Assembly: GCF_007489285.1 (NCBI RefSeq)
Contig: NZ_VLIY01000001.1
Location: 372,001 to 436,000, forward strand
Length of the DNA stretch: 64,000 nt
Origin: Skermania sp. ID1734
GTDB taxonomy: Bacteria > Actinomycetota > Actinomycetes > Mycobacteriales > Mycobacteriaceae
Direction of reading: 5' to 3'
Within the stretch, counting starts at the first letter, position 1, and each line of letters opens with the position of its first letter. The notes beneath the pieces are model-generated. The model was not told where the DNA came from and did not search any database. It saw only the letters and a program-made list of their open reading frames with translations. A program made the position numbers and the translations under genes. Of this stretch, positions 1 to 7,759 are shown one piece after another.

Positions 1-978
1 GCGGTAGCCGGCATCATCGCGGCCAGCGAGGCCGACGGCGACGGATTCGCCGGAGTCGCACCGCAAGCACGCATCATCTCGTTGCGCCAGTCGAGCGGAC
101 TCTTCGACGTTGCCGGACGCTCGCCCGGCCAGCGAGACGATCAAATCGCCGATGGCTACGGCAACGTCGCCACGATGGCTTCCGCGGTCCGGCATGCGGC
201 CGACATGGGCGCGACCGTCATCAACATTTCCGAGGTCGCCTGTTCGACAGCCCACATCAACGACGCCGCCCTCGGTGCAGCGGTGCAGTACGCCGCGACG
301 GTCCGCAATGCAGTCGTCATTGCGGCGGCTGGCAACACCGACCGCTGCAGCGCCGCCAATCCAGGGCCGGATCCGCTGCACCCCAACGCCGATCCGTGGG
401 ACCGCATCACCACCGCCGTCAGCCCAGCCCGATTCGACGACTACGTGCTCACCGTGGGGTCCGTCGACGCCCACGGCGCTGCCTCGAAGTTCACCGTTGC
501 CGGCCCTTGGGTGGACGTGGCGGCGCCCGGAGAGAACATCGTTTCCCTCGATGCGCGCGGCGCTGGTACCGCAACCGGCAAGCGCGACGACAAAGGAAAC
601 GTCGCAGCGTTTTCGGGAACGAGTTTCGCCGCGCCCTTTGTCGCCGGGACCGCCGCGCTGGTGCGTGCGCGGTTCCCGCAGCTCACCGCCCGGGAAGTCA
701 TAAACCGGATCGCGGCGACCGCGCACAAACCGGCAGAAGGCTGGAACCCGTACGTGGGCAACGGTGTCATCGATCCGTACGCCGCGCTGACGGCCGAGGT
801 GGCACCCACGACGGCGTCGGACTCGCCACGAACGCTCCCCAGCCCGCCAGCCGAATCGGCAGATCGCTCGGCGCAGTACCTCGCACTGGGCGGCTCCGCG
901 GCCGTCGCCGTGCTGCTCGGTCTCGGTGTGCTGGCATCGCTACCGCTCGCGCGAGCGTCGCGCAGATCAGTTCGCTGA
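1..978 (+). CDS. mycP: Mycosin, type VII secretion subtilisin-like protease (5' partial)
   Basis: Membrane-anchored serine protease of the ESX (type VII) secretion machine, acting outside the cytoplasmic membrane. The frame is open from base 1 and the gene starts upstream; 325 residues are visible. The window opens at AVAGIIAA, the strand that normally follows the catalytic His, so the catalytic Asp and His lie outside. The oxyanion Asn is in AAAGNTD and the nucleophile Ser in GTSFAAPFVAG (codon 622-624). A Pro/Ser-rich stretch, one C-terminal membrane segment (ALGGSAAVAVLLGLGVLASL) and a short basic tail follow, as in mycosins. It converges with eccB with a 12-bp overlap, the arrangement known for mycP4/eccB4. 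Family certain; the ESX-4 assignment is inferred from context. Confidence 0.93.
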   Translation, partial: AVAGIIAASEADGDGFAGVAPQARIISLRQSSGLFDVAGRSPGQRDDQIADGYGNVATMASAVRHAADMGATVINISEVACSTAHINDAALGAAVQYAATVRNAVVIAAAGNTDRCSAANPGPDPLHPNADPWDRITTAVSPARFDDYVLTVGSVDAHGAASKFTVAGPWVDVAAPGENIVSLDARGAGTATGKRDDKGNVAAFSGTSFAAPFVAGTAALVRARFPQLTAREVINRIAATAHKPAEGWNPYVGNGVIDPYAALTAEVAPTTASDSPRTLPSPPAESADRSAQYLALGGSAAVAVLLGLGVLASLPLARASRRSVR

Positions 979-2427
979 GGCGTCCGGCAGCGGACCGGGC
1001 GCCGGATCCGGCGCCACACCGTCGTGTACGAGGAGCGCCTGCGCCCGACCAAGCGTCGGACCGGCGGCAAGCAACGCAACCATCGACCAGGGCGCCTGGT
1101 GTGGCCGCGCATCGAATCCGAGCGCCTTCGCTGCGTCGAAGTCGCTGACACCAAAGCGGACTCCCGTGTCAGCGATGTAGTAGATCGAGTCGGCGCGGGA
1201 ACTGTCCGCCAACCCAGTCGTCTGCACAAATGCCCCGGTTCCGGGACGGATGTAGGCGGTGTCGGCGCGGTCTCCGCTGTGGTCGGACTGCACCAACTGC
1301 ACCGGCGCCGCACCGGCAGCCACTGGCAGACTCCGACCGATCAACACCCCGATCTCGGCGCCACGGGTTTGCCCGTCGAGGACCGGTTTCCAGGACAGGC
1401 AGGCCACCGGCTTTTCGGCCGAATCGATCACGGTGGGAGCCGTTTCCGGGAAGGTCGCGACATCGAGTGCCGAGACGAGCGGAACTCGGGTCAACGTATC
1501 GGGGGTGATCTTCTCGATGTCGGGGTTGCCCTGGGAATCGGCGAACCGGATCAGATCGGCCGTCGCCGGACTGACAGCCTGGACGCCCTCGCGCAGCAAC
1601 ACGTAGTACTGCCGCTGCTCGCCACGCTGCACCGCGACCACCGAGCCAATCTTCTTGCCGGACAACGTATAGCTCGGCGCGGAGCCGGCGCCGTCGATGT
1701 GCGGAGCGGTGATCGGCGGCACCTCGGGTATGGAATTGAGCAAACCGGCGCTGATGGGCCGCGGCGAAACACCCGAGAGCGCATAGGCGTTGGTAACCGC
1801 ATGGTCGCGCAGGTCGATCCTGGCACGCTTGCCGTCATAGACCAGATACGTTGCGTCCCTGGTCTGGACGAGCAACGCCTGACGCTGACCCAAGGGACCG
1901 GCGTGATCACCGAGTTCTGTCGCACCGATGATCACCGAGGTCGTCGATGCACCTCCGTTCACGTCGAGCGCGTCGCACACGGTCCATGCGCCGGACGCAC
2001 CGGAACGATCGAACGGCAGCGCCGACGGCGCACCGGGAATGCCGACGAGCGCCCCGCGCGCGTGGGTGCCGAGCTCGGATTCCTTGACCAGTACAGGGTT
2101 TGCGGGATCGTTTGCCGCCAGTCGGGCCGAGGCGAGGTTGAGCACTGGGTGGACGGTATCGCCGAGAACGACGAACATTGCTCCGGAGTCCTGGCCGACA
2201 ACGATCTTATGGTCGCCGATCTTCGCGGCGGGCCGCAGCACTGCGAGCACCGCGCACGCACCGACAGCGAGCACGGAGAGGACCGCGCCTACCGCAAGGG
2301 CGCGCGACTGCGCACGAATCGGATCGTGCAACATGCGCACGTCGCGCCGGACCAGCGCATGTTCCATGCGCCGGGCGAGAAATCGATAGCCGCTGACCTG
2401 CGACCGAGTGGTGGGCTCGGATCCCAT
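967..2427 (-). CDS. eccB: Type VII secretion protein EccB (ESX-4 type)
   Basis: EccB is a core subunit of the ESX inner-membrane complex, with one N-terminal transmembrane helix and a large periplasmic domain. The 486-residue product begins MGSEPTTRSQVSGYRFLARR, with the RSQVSGYRFLxRRxEHALVRRD signature of the family, then one hydrophobic helix at about residues 43-65 and a long extracytoplasmic part containing the GVRFGV motif. The ATG at 2427 follows a purine-rich GGGGGGAAG. It is divergent from eccE and convergent with mycP. The short protein tail and the gene order fit the ancestral ESX-4 class better than ESX-1, -3 or -5. Confidence 0.93.
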   Translation of the reverse strand: MGSEPTTRSQVSGYRFLARRMEHALVRRDVRMLHDPIRAQSRALAVGAVLSVLAVGACAVLAVLRPAAKIGDHKIVVGQDSGAMFVVLGDTVHPVLNLASARLAANDPANPVLVKESELGTHARGALVGIPGAPSALPFDRSGASGAWTVCDALDVNGGASTTSVIIGATELGDHAGPLGQRQALLVQTRDATYLVYDGKRARIDLRDHAVTNAYALSGVSPRPISAGLLNSIPEVPPITAPHIDGAGSAPSYTLSGKKIGSVVAVQRGEQRQYYVLLREGVQAVSPATADLIRFADSQGNPDIEKITPDTLTRVPLVSALDVATFPETAPTVIDSAEKPVACLSWKPVLDGQTRGAEIGVLIGRSLPVAAGAAPVQLVQSDHSGDRADTAYIRPGTGAFVQTTGLADSSRADSIYYIADTGVRFGVSDFDAAKALGFDARPHQAPWSMVALLAAGPTLGRAQALLVHDGVAPDPAPGPLPDASAN

Positions 2428-2587
2428 TTCTGCTTCCCCCCGAAACAGTGCTGGTCCCCGGATTCACGGGGTCGTCCCATGCTCTCAGATCTCGCCATGT
2501 CGGGCGAATCGCACGAACACACCGATCCGATGTGTCGCCACGATGCCGTACAGTCGTGTGTGCACGCGCCGCCGGGGGGGAGGAGCG

Positions 2588-4183
2588 GTGCGGCATCAGT
2601 TCGGGGGAATCATGGGCGAAATGGTTTGTGCCCAAGCGTTAGGCATCGGCGTCGCGGCGCTGAGTCTTTTCGGCGGCGCGTCGATCTGGGTGGCGGTGGT
2701 CGCGGGCACCTGCGTGGGCGCGACCCTCGCGCTACAGGTCCGCGGCCGCTCGGTGCTGCGCTGGGCGGCCACCGCCGCGCTTTTCGCGCGGGACTCCGGG
2801 TACGAACTCGGAACGATAACCGATTTCCGTGGCCCCGGCGGTCGGCCGACTGGACTGTATTGGGATGGTGACCGAGTGGTCGCGGTGCTCGAGCTCAGCG
2901 CTGCGCCCGGCGGAATATCTTATGCGACAAAAGAATCCAATGAGCCAGCGCACACAGTACCGTTAGCGGTGTTCGCATCGTTGCTCACCCAGCACGACAT
3001 CATGCTCGCGGGCATCGACATTATCAGCCACGGGCGGCGCAGCCAGGGGCCGAGCATTGCCGCCAGGGAATATGAGCGGCTGCTCGGCCGGCTGCAGGCA
3101 CCGACATCGCAGACCGTGTGGCTGGCGGTCGCCCTCGACGTAGTGGCCAACGCGGAAGCCGTCCGACGGCGAGGTGGAGGCACCCGGGGAGCCGCTCGTG
3201 CTGTCACCATCGCCGCGACCCGTATCGTCCGAGAGCTGGAGCGACAAGGTTGTCCCGCAAGGATATTGACAGGCACCCATATCAAAGACGCCGTCCTCAC
3301 CATCAGCGGTGGCACCGATCCGCGGACCCTCACCCAGCACTGGCGGTACGCGGTCGTCGGCAGTGCTGTCAATACCGGCGCCGTAAGCAAGCGATGCGAC
3401 ACCGCGTTATTGGCCGCAACGTGGTCGGTACCGGCAGAAACGACATCCGTGGCGATCCGGTTGCGGCCCGGATCGGCGCTGCATTCGGTGGCGGTTGGCG
3501 CATCCTGGCGGCTCTCCGGCGCAACAGCACCACATGCGCCGCCGGGTTCCGCAGCGGTGCACGGCCACCATCGCGATGCGTTGCTCGCTCACCTTCCGCT
3601 CGCGGCTCCGCGAAGTGATCGGGTAGTTCCCCTGCGGGAGTGCACTGTCGACGACTGGCAGCTGCCGACGGTCGGATGCGGACAACTCATCGGATCAGAC
3701 CCGCAGGGACGCGCCGTCCTCGCCAGGCTGACCGGCACCGGCGTCGCCAACGTGTACCTCGCGGGCGGCATGCTGCTCGCGCAGCAAGTGGTGTTTCGGG
3801 CGTTGGCGACGGGAGCGCGAATCCTGATTCGCACCGACCGCCCCCACGCGTGGGAACGATTGACCGCGGCGGTCACCGATTCCAGCTGCCTCCATATCGA
3901 CAGCCCAGCAACCCTTTCCGATGCCGGATACACTGCAGTAGTCTCCGACGGTGTCAGGTCGGACCCGCGACCGGATGCGACGATGATTCACCTGTCCGCA
4001 GACCGCGCCACGTGGCCATCGGAGCCGCCGGACATCTCGATCGAACAACTCGACGGCGCGCCCAACACGGTCGTGCTGCGAGCCGGCGCGAAAAAGGTCG
4101 AGGTGACGCTCATTTCGACGGCGAGTGAGACGTCCATCCTCGATCGAGAGCTATCACGACAACTCGTCGCGGCGGCGTCGTAG
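2588..4183 (+). CDS. eccE: Type VII secretion protein EccE
   Basis: EccE is the peripheral membrane subunit of the ESX complex. The 531-residue product (from GTG 2588) has two closely spaced N-terminal hydrophobic segments (ALGIGVAALSLF and WVAVVAGTCVGATLAL), then the EccE-type cytoplasmic domain with SGYELGTITDFRGPGGRPTGLYWDGD. The start is uncertain: GTG 2588 has GGAGG four bases upstream, and in-frame ATGs at 2612 and 2621 are possible. The frame extends upstream to 2408, but that part has no family character. It is divergent from eccB. M. tuberculosis ESX-4 lacks EccE while the M. abscessus and nocardial loci carry it, so this looks like the complete ESX-4 form. Its 3' end overlaps the sigma-factor gene by 30 bp. 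Confidence 0.85.
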   Translation: MRHQFGGIMGEMVCAQALGIGVAALSLFGGASIWVAVVAGTCVGATLALQVRGRSVLRWAATAALFARDSGYELGTITDFRGPGGRPTGLYWDGDRVVAVLELSAAPGGISYATKESNEPAHTVPLAVFASLLTQHDIMLAGIDIISHGRRSQGPSIAAREYERLLGRLQAPTSQTVWLAVALDVVANAEAVRRRGGGTRGAARAVTIAATRIVRELERQGCPARILTGTHIKDAVLTISGGTDPRTLTQHWRYAVVGSAVNTGAVSKRCDTALLAATWSVPAETTSVAIRLRPGSALHSVAVGASWRLSGATAPHAPPGSAAVHGHHRDALLAHLPLAAPRSDRVVPLRECTVDDWQLPTVGCGQLIGSDPQGRAVLARLTGTGVANVYLAGGMLLAQQVVFRALATGARILIRTDRPHAWERLTAAVTDSSCLHIDSPATLSDAGYTAVVSDGVRSDPRPDATMIHLSADRATWPSEPPDISIEQLDGAPNTVVLRAGAKKVEVTLISTASETSILDRELSRQLVAAAS

Positions 4184-5371
4184 GTAGCGACGCTGGCCCG
4201 GGCTCGCCGCCAGTTCGATCGCCCGGTCGTAGGATGTGCGAGCCTCGGCGAGTCGGCCTGCTCGCCGCTGCAGATCCGCGAGCGCCGCGTGGTACGGGTG
4301 GTATCCATCGAGCGACAGAGTCTCGGCGATGGCCAAACCTGCTGTGGCACCCTCAGTCTCGGCAACGGCGATGGCCCGGTTCAGGGCCACCACGGGCGTC
4401 GGCGCGATTGCCCAAAGCTGGTCGTACAGCGCGACGATCTGCCGCCAATCGGTGTGCTCGGCGTGCATGGTGTCGGTGTGGACCGCATTGATCGCCGCGA
4501 GGATCTGATACTGGCCGGGCTGCCCACGGCGCAAACACCACCGCGCCAGTTCATGCCCCTCGGCGATGAGGCCACGGTTCCACGCCGTCCGGTCCTGCTC
4601 GGCCAGCGGCACCAGCACGCCGTCGGCAAACCGCGCGGGTCTGCGGGCATCGGTCAGCAGCATCAGCGCAAGCAACCCAATGACTTCCGGTTCATCGGGC
4701 ATCAACGACCGCAACACGCGGGCGAGCCGAATCGCCTCCGCGCACAGGTCCGTTCGTACATCCGAGCCGGATGACGGCAAATAGCCCTCGTTGAAAACCA
4801 GGTAGATCGCGGCGAGCACACCTCGCAAACGGCGCGGTAACTCGGCATCCCGAGGCACCGCGTAGGGAATCTTTGCGGCGGCTATCTTGCGTTTGGCCCG
4901 GGTGATCCGTTGCGCCATGGTGCGTTCCGGCACGAGGAAGGCTGCGGCGATCTCGGCGACGCTCAACCCGCCGAGCAGTCGTAGCGTCAGGGCCGTGTGG
5001 ACCTCGGTGGCCAGTGCCGGATGGCAGCACGTGAAGAACAGCCGCAGGCGGTCGTCCGGGATGGTCGACAGCGGTTCGCTGTCGTCGCTAACAGTCATGC
5101 TGTGCGCCTCGGCCTCTCGGGCGTCCCGGCTCGATTCTCGACGCAACCGGTCGATCCCCCGGTTGCGTGCAGTGGTGGTCAGCCAGGCACCGGGGTTGGG
5201 CGGCATGCCCTCGACCGGCCACCGTCGACTCGCCTCCACGAAGGCCTCCGCAGCCATGTCCTCGGCGAGATCGATGTTGCCGAAGCGACGGATCAGGGTC
5301 GCCACCACCCGGCCGAACTCGGCGCGAAAGACCTCGTCGAGGGCGGCGGCGACACCCGCATCCGCAGCCAT
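4154..5371 (-). CDS. ECF42-type RNA polymerase sigma factor with C-terminal TPR-like domain
   Basis: Extracytoplasmic-function sigma factor of 405 residues, about twice the usual ECF length. The sigma-2 region lies at about residues 10-85 (DLAEDMAAEAFVEASRRWP, ARNRGIDRLRRES) and sigma-4 at about 125-165 (RLLGGLSVAEIAAAFLVPER helix-turn-helix). The long alpha-helical C-terminal extension (190-405) carries LVFNEGY and repeat-like helices near LALMLLTDARRPAR and PVVALNRAIAVAE. This architecture, with a DGPF-family gene just upstream, is the signature of the ECF42 group, where the extension replaces an anti-sigma factor. The gap to the upstream gene is 6 bp, so the two are co-transcribed. Target promoters are not visible here. 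Confidence 0.88.
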   Translation of the reverse strand: MAADAGVAAALDEVFRAEFGRVVATLIRRFGNIDLAEDMAAEAFVEASRRWPVEGMPPNPGAWLTTTARNRGIDRLRRESSRDAREAEAHSMTVSDDSEPLSTIPDDRLRLFFTCCHPALATEVHTALTLRLLGGLSVAEIAAAFLVPERTMAQRITRAKRKIAAAKIPYAVPRDAELPRRLRGVLAAIYLVFNEGYLPSSGSDVRTDLCAEAIRLARVLRSLMPDEPEVIGLLALMLLTDARRPARFADGVLVPLAEQDRTAWNRGLIAEGHELARWCLRRGQPGQYQILAAINAVHTDTMHAEHTDWRQIVALYDQLWAIAPTPVVALNRAIAVAETEGATAGLAIAETLSLDGYHPYHAALADLQRRAGRLAEARTSYDRAIELAASPGQRRYLRRRRDELS

Positions 5372-5377
5372 TGGAAC

Positions 5378-5731
5378 CTAGGCCGGCTCGTCGGCGAACG
5401 GGCGCACCTCTACCTTGCCCCGGCACGCGGCCGAACCCTCCGCCGCCAGTTCGATCGCCCGGTCCAGATTCGGTGCTTCGATGACCCAGAATCCGCCGAG
5501 GAATTCCTTCGACTCGGCGAACGGTCCATCCGTGGTCACGACGTCATCGCCGGTGCCATCCACCACCGTCGCGGTACTCACGTCGTGCAGTCCGCCGGCG
5601 AAGACCCAGGCGCCGATCTCGCGAAGCTTGGCGTTGAACTTGTCCACGGCGGCGTAGGTCTGCTGCATTTCCTCGTTGCTCGGCGCCGCCGCACCCTCGG
5701 TGCCCCACACGGAAAGCAGGTACTGCGTCAT
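5378..5731 (-). CDS. DGPF/YCII-family protein, ECF42 partner
   Basis: Small soluble alpha/beta protein of the YCII-related (DGPF) family, 117 residues. The name-giving DGPF motif is at residues 68-71 (TTDGPFAESKEFLGGFWVIE). A glycine after the AWVFAGGL strand and the N-terminal YLLSVWG strand fit a dimeric ferredoxin-like fold. Genes of this type sit directly beside ECF42 sigma factors across actinobacteria and are their usual regulon members. The enzymatic role is unknown; by fold they resemble YCII hydrolases and dehydrochlorinases. It is first in a two-gene minus-strand operon with the sigma factor. Confidence 0.88.
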   Translation of the reverse strand: MTQYLLSVWGTEGAAAPSNEEMQQTYAAVDKFNAKLREIGAWVFAGGLHDVSTATVVDGTGDDVVTTDGPFAESKEFLGGFWVIEAPNLDRAIELAAEGSAACRGKVEVRPFADEPA

Positions 5732-5845
5732 GGCGTACTCCTTCGTTTCGGTTCGTCAGGACAGTGGATTTCGTTCTGCCCTCACATCCTCTACGAATGA
5801 GCCGACCCGCATGCGACACCGGTCGTCAACGTTTTTTACGCCGCA

Positions 5846-6529
5846 CTACTGGGTGATGACCGCTGCGTCGTCGCTGGTTGCCCAGGACGCGACGAACACA
5901 CTCATCGGGATCGCCTCCACCCGACCGGTCCGGATGCCGCTGTCGTTGAGGTACACGACGCGGCGCGTCAGATCGATACCGGTGACCACGACCGCGTGGT
6001 CGGCGTGTGTGCGATTGCCCGGCTGGTGCCAGAGCATTTCGGCATTCACGCCGACGATCACCTTCTGGCCGCCCTCGAGGTCGCGAGCAAGGTCGACCAC
6101 CGAGTCGGGCGCGCCGGGAAGATTGCGGTCAGTGTAGGTGGCGCCGATGCCGTAGTAGGACAGCAGTTCCGGCAGATCCTTTGGCGATGTTCCCGCCTTG
6201 CGAGTGGCGGTATCGGTGTCCTGATACACCGGTCCGCCGTCTACGGTGCTCGGCAATCGCTGTGCGACGCTGAGTATTTCCCGCTCCGACGGTTGCCGGC
6301 CGGTGATCTCGCCGACCACATCGGCGACCGCCATCTCGGCGCAGTCGCTGTCACGGTGTTGCAAACGCCAGTGCTGCGCGGCCGAAATCGGATCCCCATA
6401 CACGGTCGATACCGGGGCGTGGTCGGTTTCCGCGGACGCGGCACCAGCGAAGGCTGCGGAGGCGACCGCGCCCACCAGCGCGGCGCCGGCAGCGGCGCGG
6501 ACGAAACGAGAGAGCGGAGCAGCAACCAT
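5846..6529 (-). CDS. Secreted C39-like cysteine peptidase-fold protein
   Basis: 227-residue exported protein with a signal peptide (basic start, hydrophobic core to about residue 30, AxA-type site near AGAASAE). The mature part has the papain-like C39-family layout: Cys63 in DSDCAEMAVADVVG at the start of a helix, His178 in THADHAVVVTGID, and Asn196/Asp197 after the next strand (VVYLNDSG) as the third triad position. It could be a peptidase or transpeptidase acting in the envelope; the substrate is unknown. It stands alone on the minus strand, divergent from the EmbR-like regulator. Confidence 0.72.
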   Translation of the reverse strand: MVAAPLSRFVRAAAGAALVGAVASAAFAGAASAETDHAPVSTVYGDPISAAQHWRLQHRDSDCAEMAVADVVGEITGRQPSEREILSVAQRLPSTVDGGPVYQDTDTATRKAGTSPKDLPELLSYYGIGATYTDRNLPGAPDSVVDLARDLEGGQKVIVGVNAEMLWHQPGNRTHADHAVVVTGIDLTRRVVYLNDSGIRTGRVEAIPMSVFVASWATSDDAAVITQ

Positions 6530-6637
6530 GAGGGCCTCGTGGAATGTGGGAGGAACCGGACAGGGAAAGAATCCGGGCGTGTGCTTGCCGAAAACTGGCC
6601 ACTTTCTTGGCGCTTTGCCGCACTGGAGAATGTCGAC

Positions 6638-7759
6638 ATGGCGATCCTGGACATCAGCGTGCTCGGACCGTTACAGGTAACGGTCGACGGTGAGACGGTG
6701 CCGTTGGGCCGGCCCAAGCAGCGCGCGGTGCTGGGGTGTTTGATGGTCAGCCGCAATCGCGCCCTGTCGGCCGACTCCTTGATCGCCGCGGTGTGGGCGG
6801 CCAGCCCGCCGGCCGATCCGCGCGCGAGCCTGCAGGTGTACATCTCCAAGCTGCGCGAACTACTCAAGGACCGCGGCATCGATGCCGCTCGCGTGATCGC
6901 CAGCGCACCACCGGGCTACCGGCTCACCCTCGACAACGCGCACTGCGATGTCGGTAGGTTCGCGACGCGCAAAGCGGCCGGGCTCGACGCCATCACCAAG
7001 GGCAGCTTCGCCGAGGCGAGCCGGCACCTGTTCGCGGCGATGTCCGAATGGCACGGCCCGGTACTCGCCGACCTGCGCGACTACTCGTTCGTCGACCCGT
7101 TCGCGTCCGCGCTGGACGAGGATTTACTGACCGTGCAGACAGCATGGGCGCAGTCGGAGATCGCTTGCGGCCGGGCGGCTGCGGTCGTGGGTGACCTGCG
7201 CCAGCTCACCACCGACCACCCCTACCAGGAACCGCTCTGGGCGCAGTTGATCACCGCGCTGTACGTGACCGGTCGACAGTCCGACGCGTTGGACGCCTGC
7301 CGCCAGTTGCGCGCGGTGCTCTCCGACGAACTCGGGATCGACCCCAGCCCGCAGATTCAGGACCTCGAAGGCAAGATTCTCCGGCAGGAATCGCTGGACG
7401 TCGAGATCAACGAACCATCAGTGCCGGTATCGGACTCCCAAGCCCGCACGGTTCTCGAGACGCAGCGCCATGCGCACCAGGCAACGCTTCGCGACCATGA
7501 CGGCGAGCAGCACATCCTGTCCGCCGGTACCACCCGAATCGGCCGGCACCCCGACAACGATGTGGTGGTCAATGACGTCCGAGCCAGCCGTCATCACGCG
7601 GTGATCATCGACACCGAGACCGGGTTGATCCTGGAAGACCTGCACTCAGCCAACGGCATCCGGCTCAACGGCGAGCGGTTGCTCGGACGCCGCCTACTCG
7701 CCGACGGCGATTGCATCCGCATCGGCAGCCACGAATACACCGTGCATCTGACTACTTGA
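6638..7759 (+). CDS. EmbR-like SARP/BTAD transcriptional regulator with FHA domain
   Basis: 373-residue regulator with the three-domain EmbR architecture: a winged-helix OmpR/SARP DNA-binding domain at 1-100 (LGPLQVTVDGETVPLGRPKQ, then LQVYISKLRELL), an all-helical BTAD domain at about 105-250, and a C-terminal FHA phosphothreonine-binding domain at about 290-373. Conserved FHA residues are Arg303, Ser317-His319 and Asn339/Gly340. ATG 6638 follows GGAG at 6625; the open frame extends far upstream but reads through the divergent gene, so that part was dropped. It ends 8 bp inside the facing Ser/Thr kinase gene, matching the embR-pknH pairing in mycobacteria. The kinase presumably phosphorylates it and alters DNA binding. 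Confidence 0.9.
   Translation: MAILDISVLGPLQVTVDGETVPLGRPKQRAVLGCLMVSRNRALSADSLIAAVWAASPPADPRASLQVYISKLRELLKDRGIDAARVIASAPPGYRLTLDNAHCDVGRFATRKAAGLDAITKGSFAEASRHLFAAMSEWHGPVLADLRDYSFVDPFASALDEDLLTVQTAWAQSEIACGRAAAVVGDLRQLTTDHPYQEPLWAQLITALYVTGRQSDALDACRQLRAVLSDELGIDPSPQIQDLEGKILRQESLDVEINEPSVPVSDSQARTVLETQRHAHQATLRDHDGEQHILSAGTTRIGRHPDNDVVVNDVRASRHHAVIIDTETGLILEDLHSANGIRLNGERLLGRRLLADGDCIRIGSHEYTVHLTT

Noticed and set aside
5996-6637. N-terminal extension of the EmbR-like regulator
   Set aside because: It reads antisense through the C39-like gene, and the EmbR-type domain begins exactly at ATG 6638.
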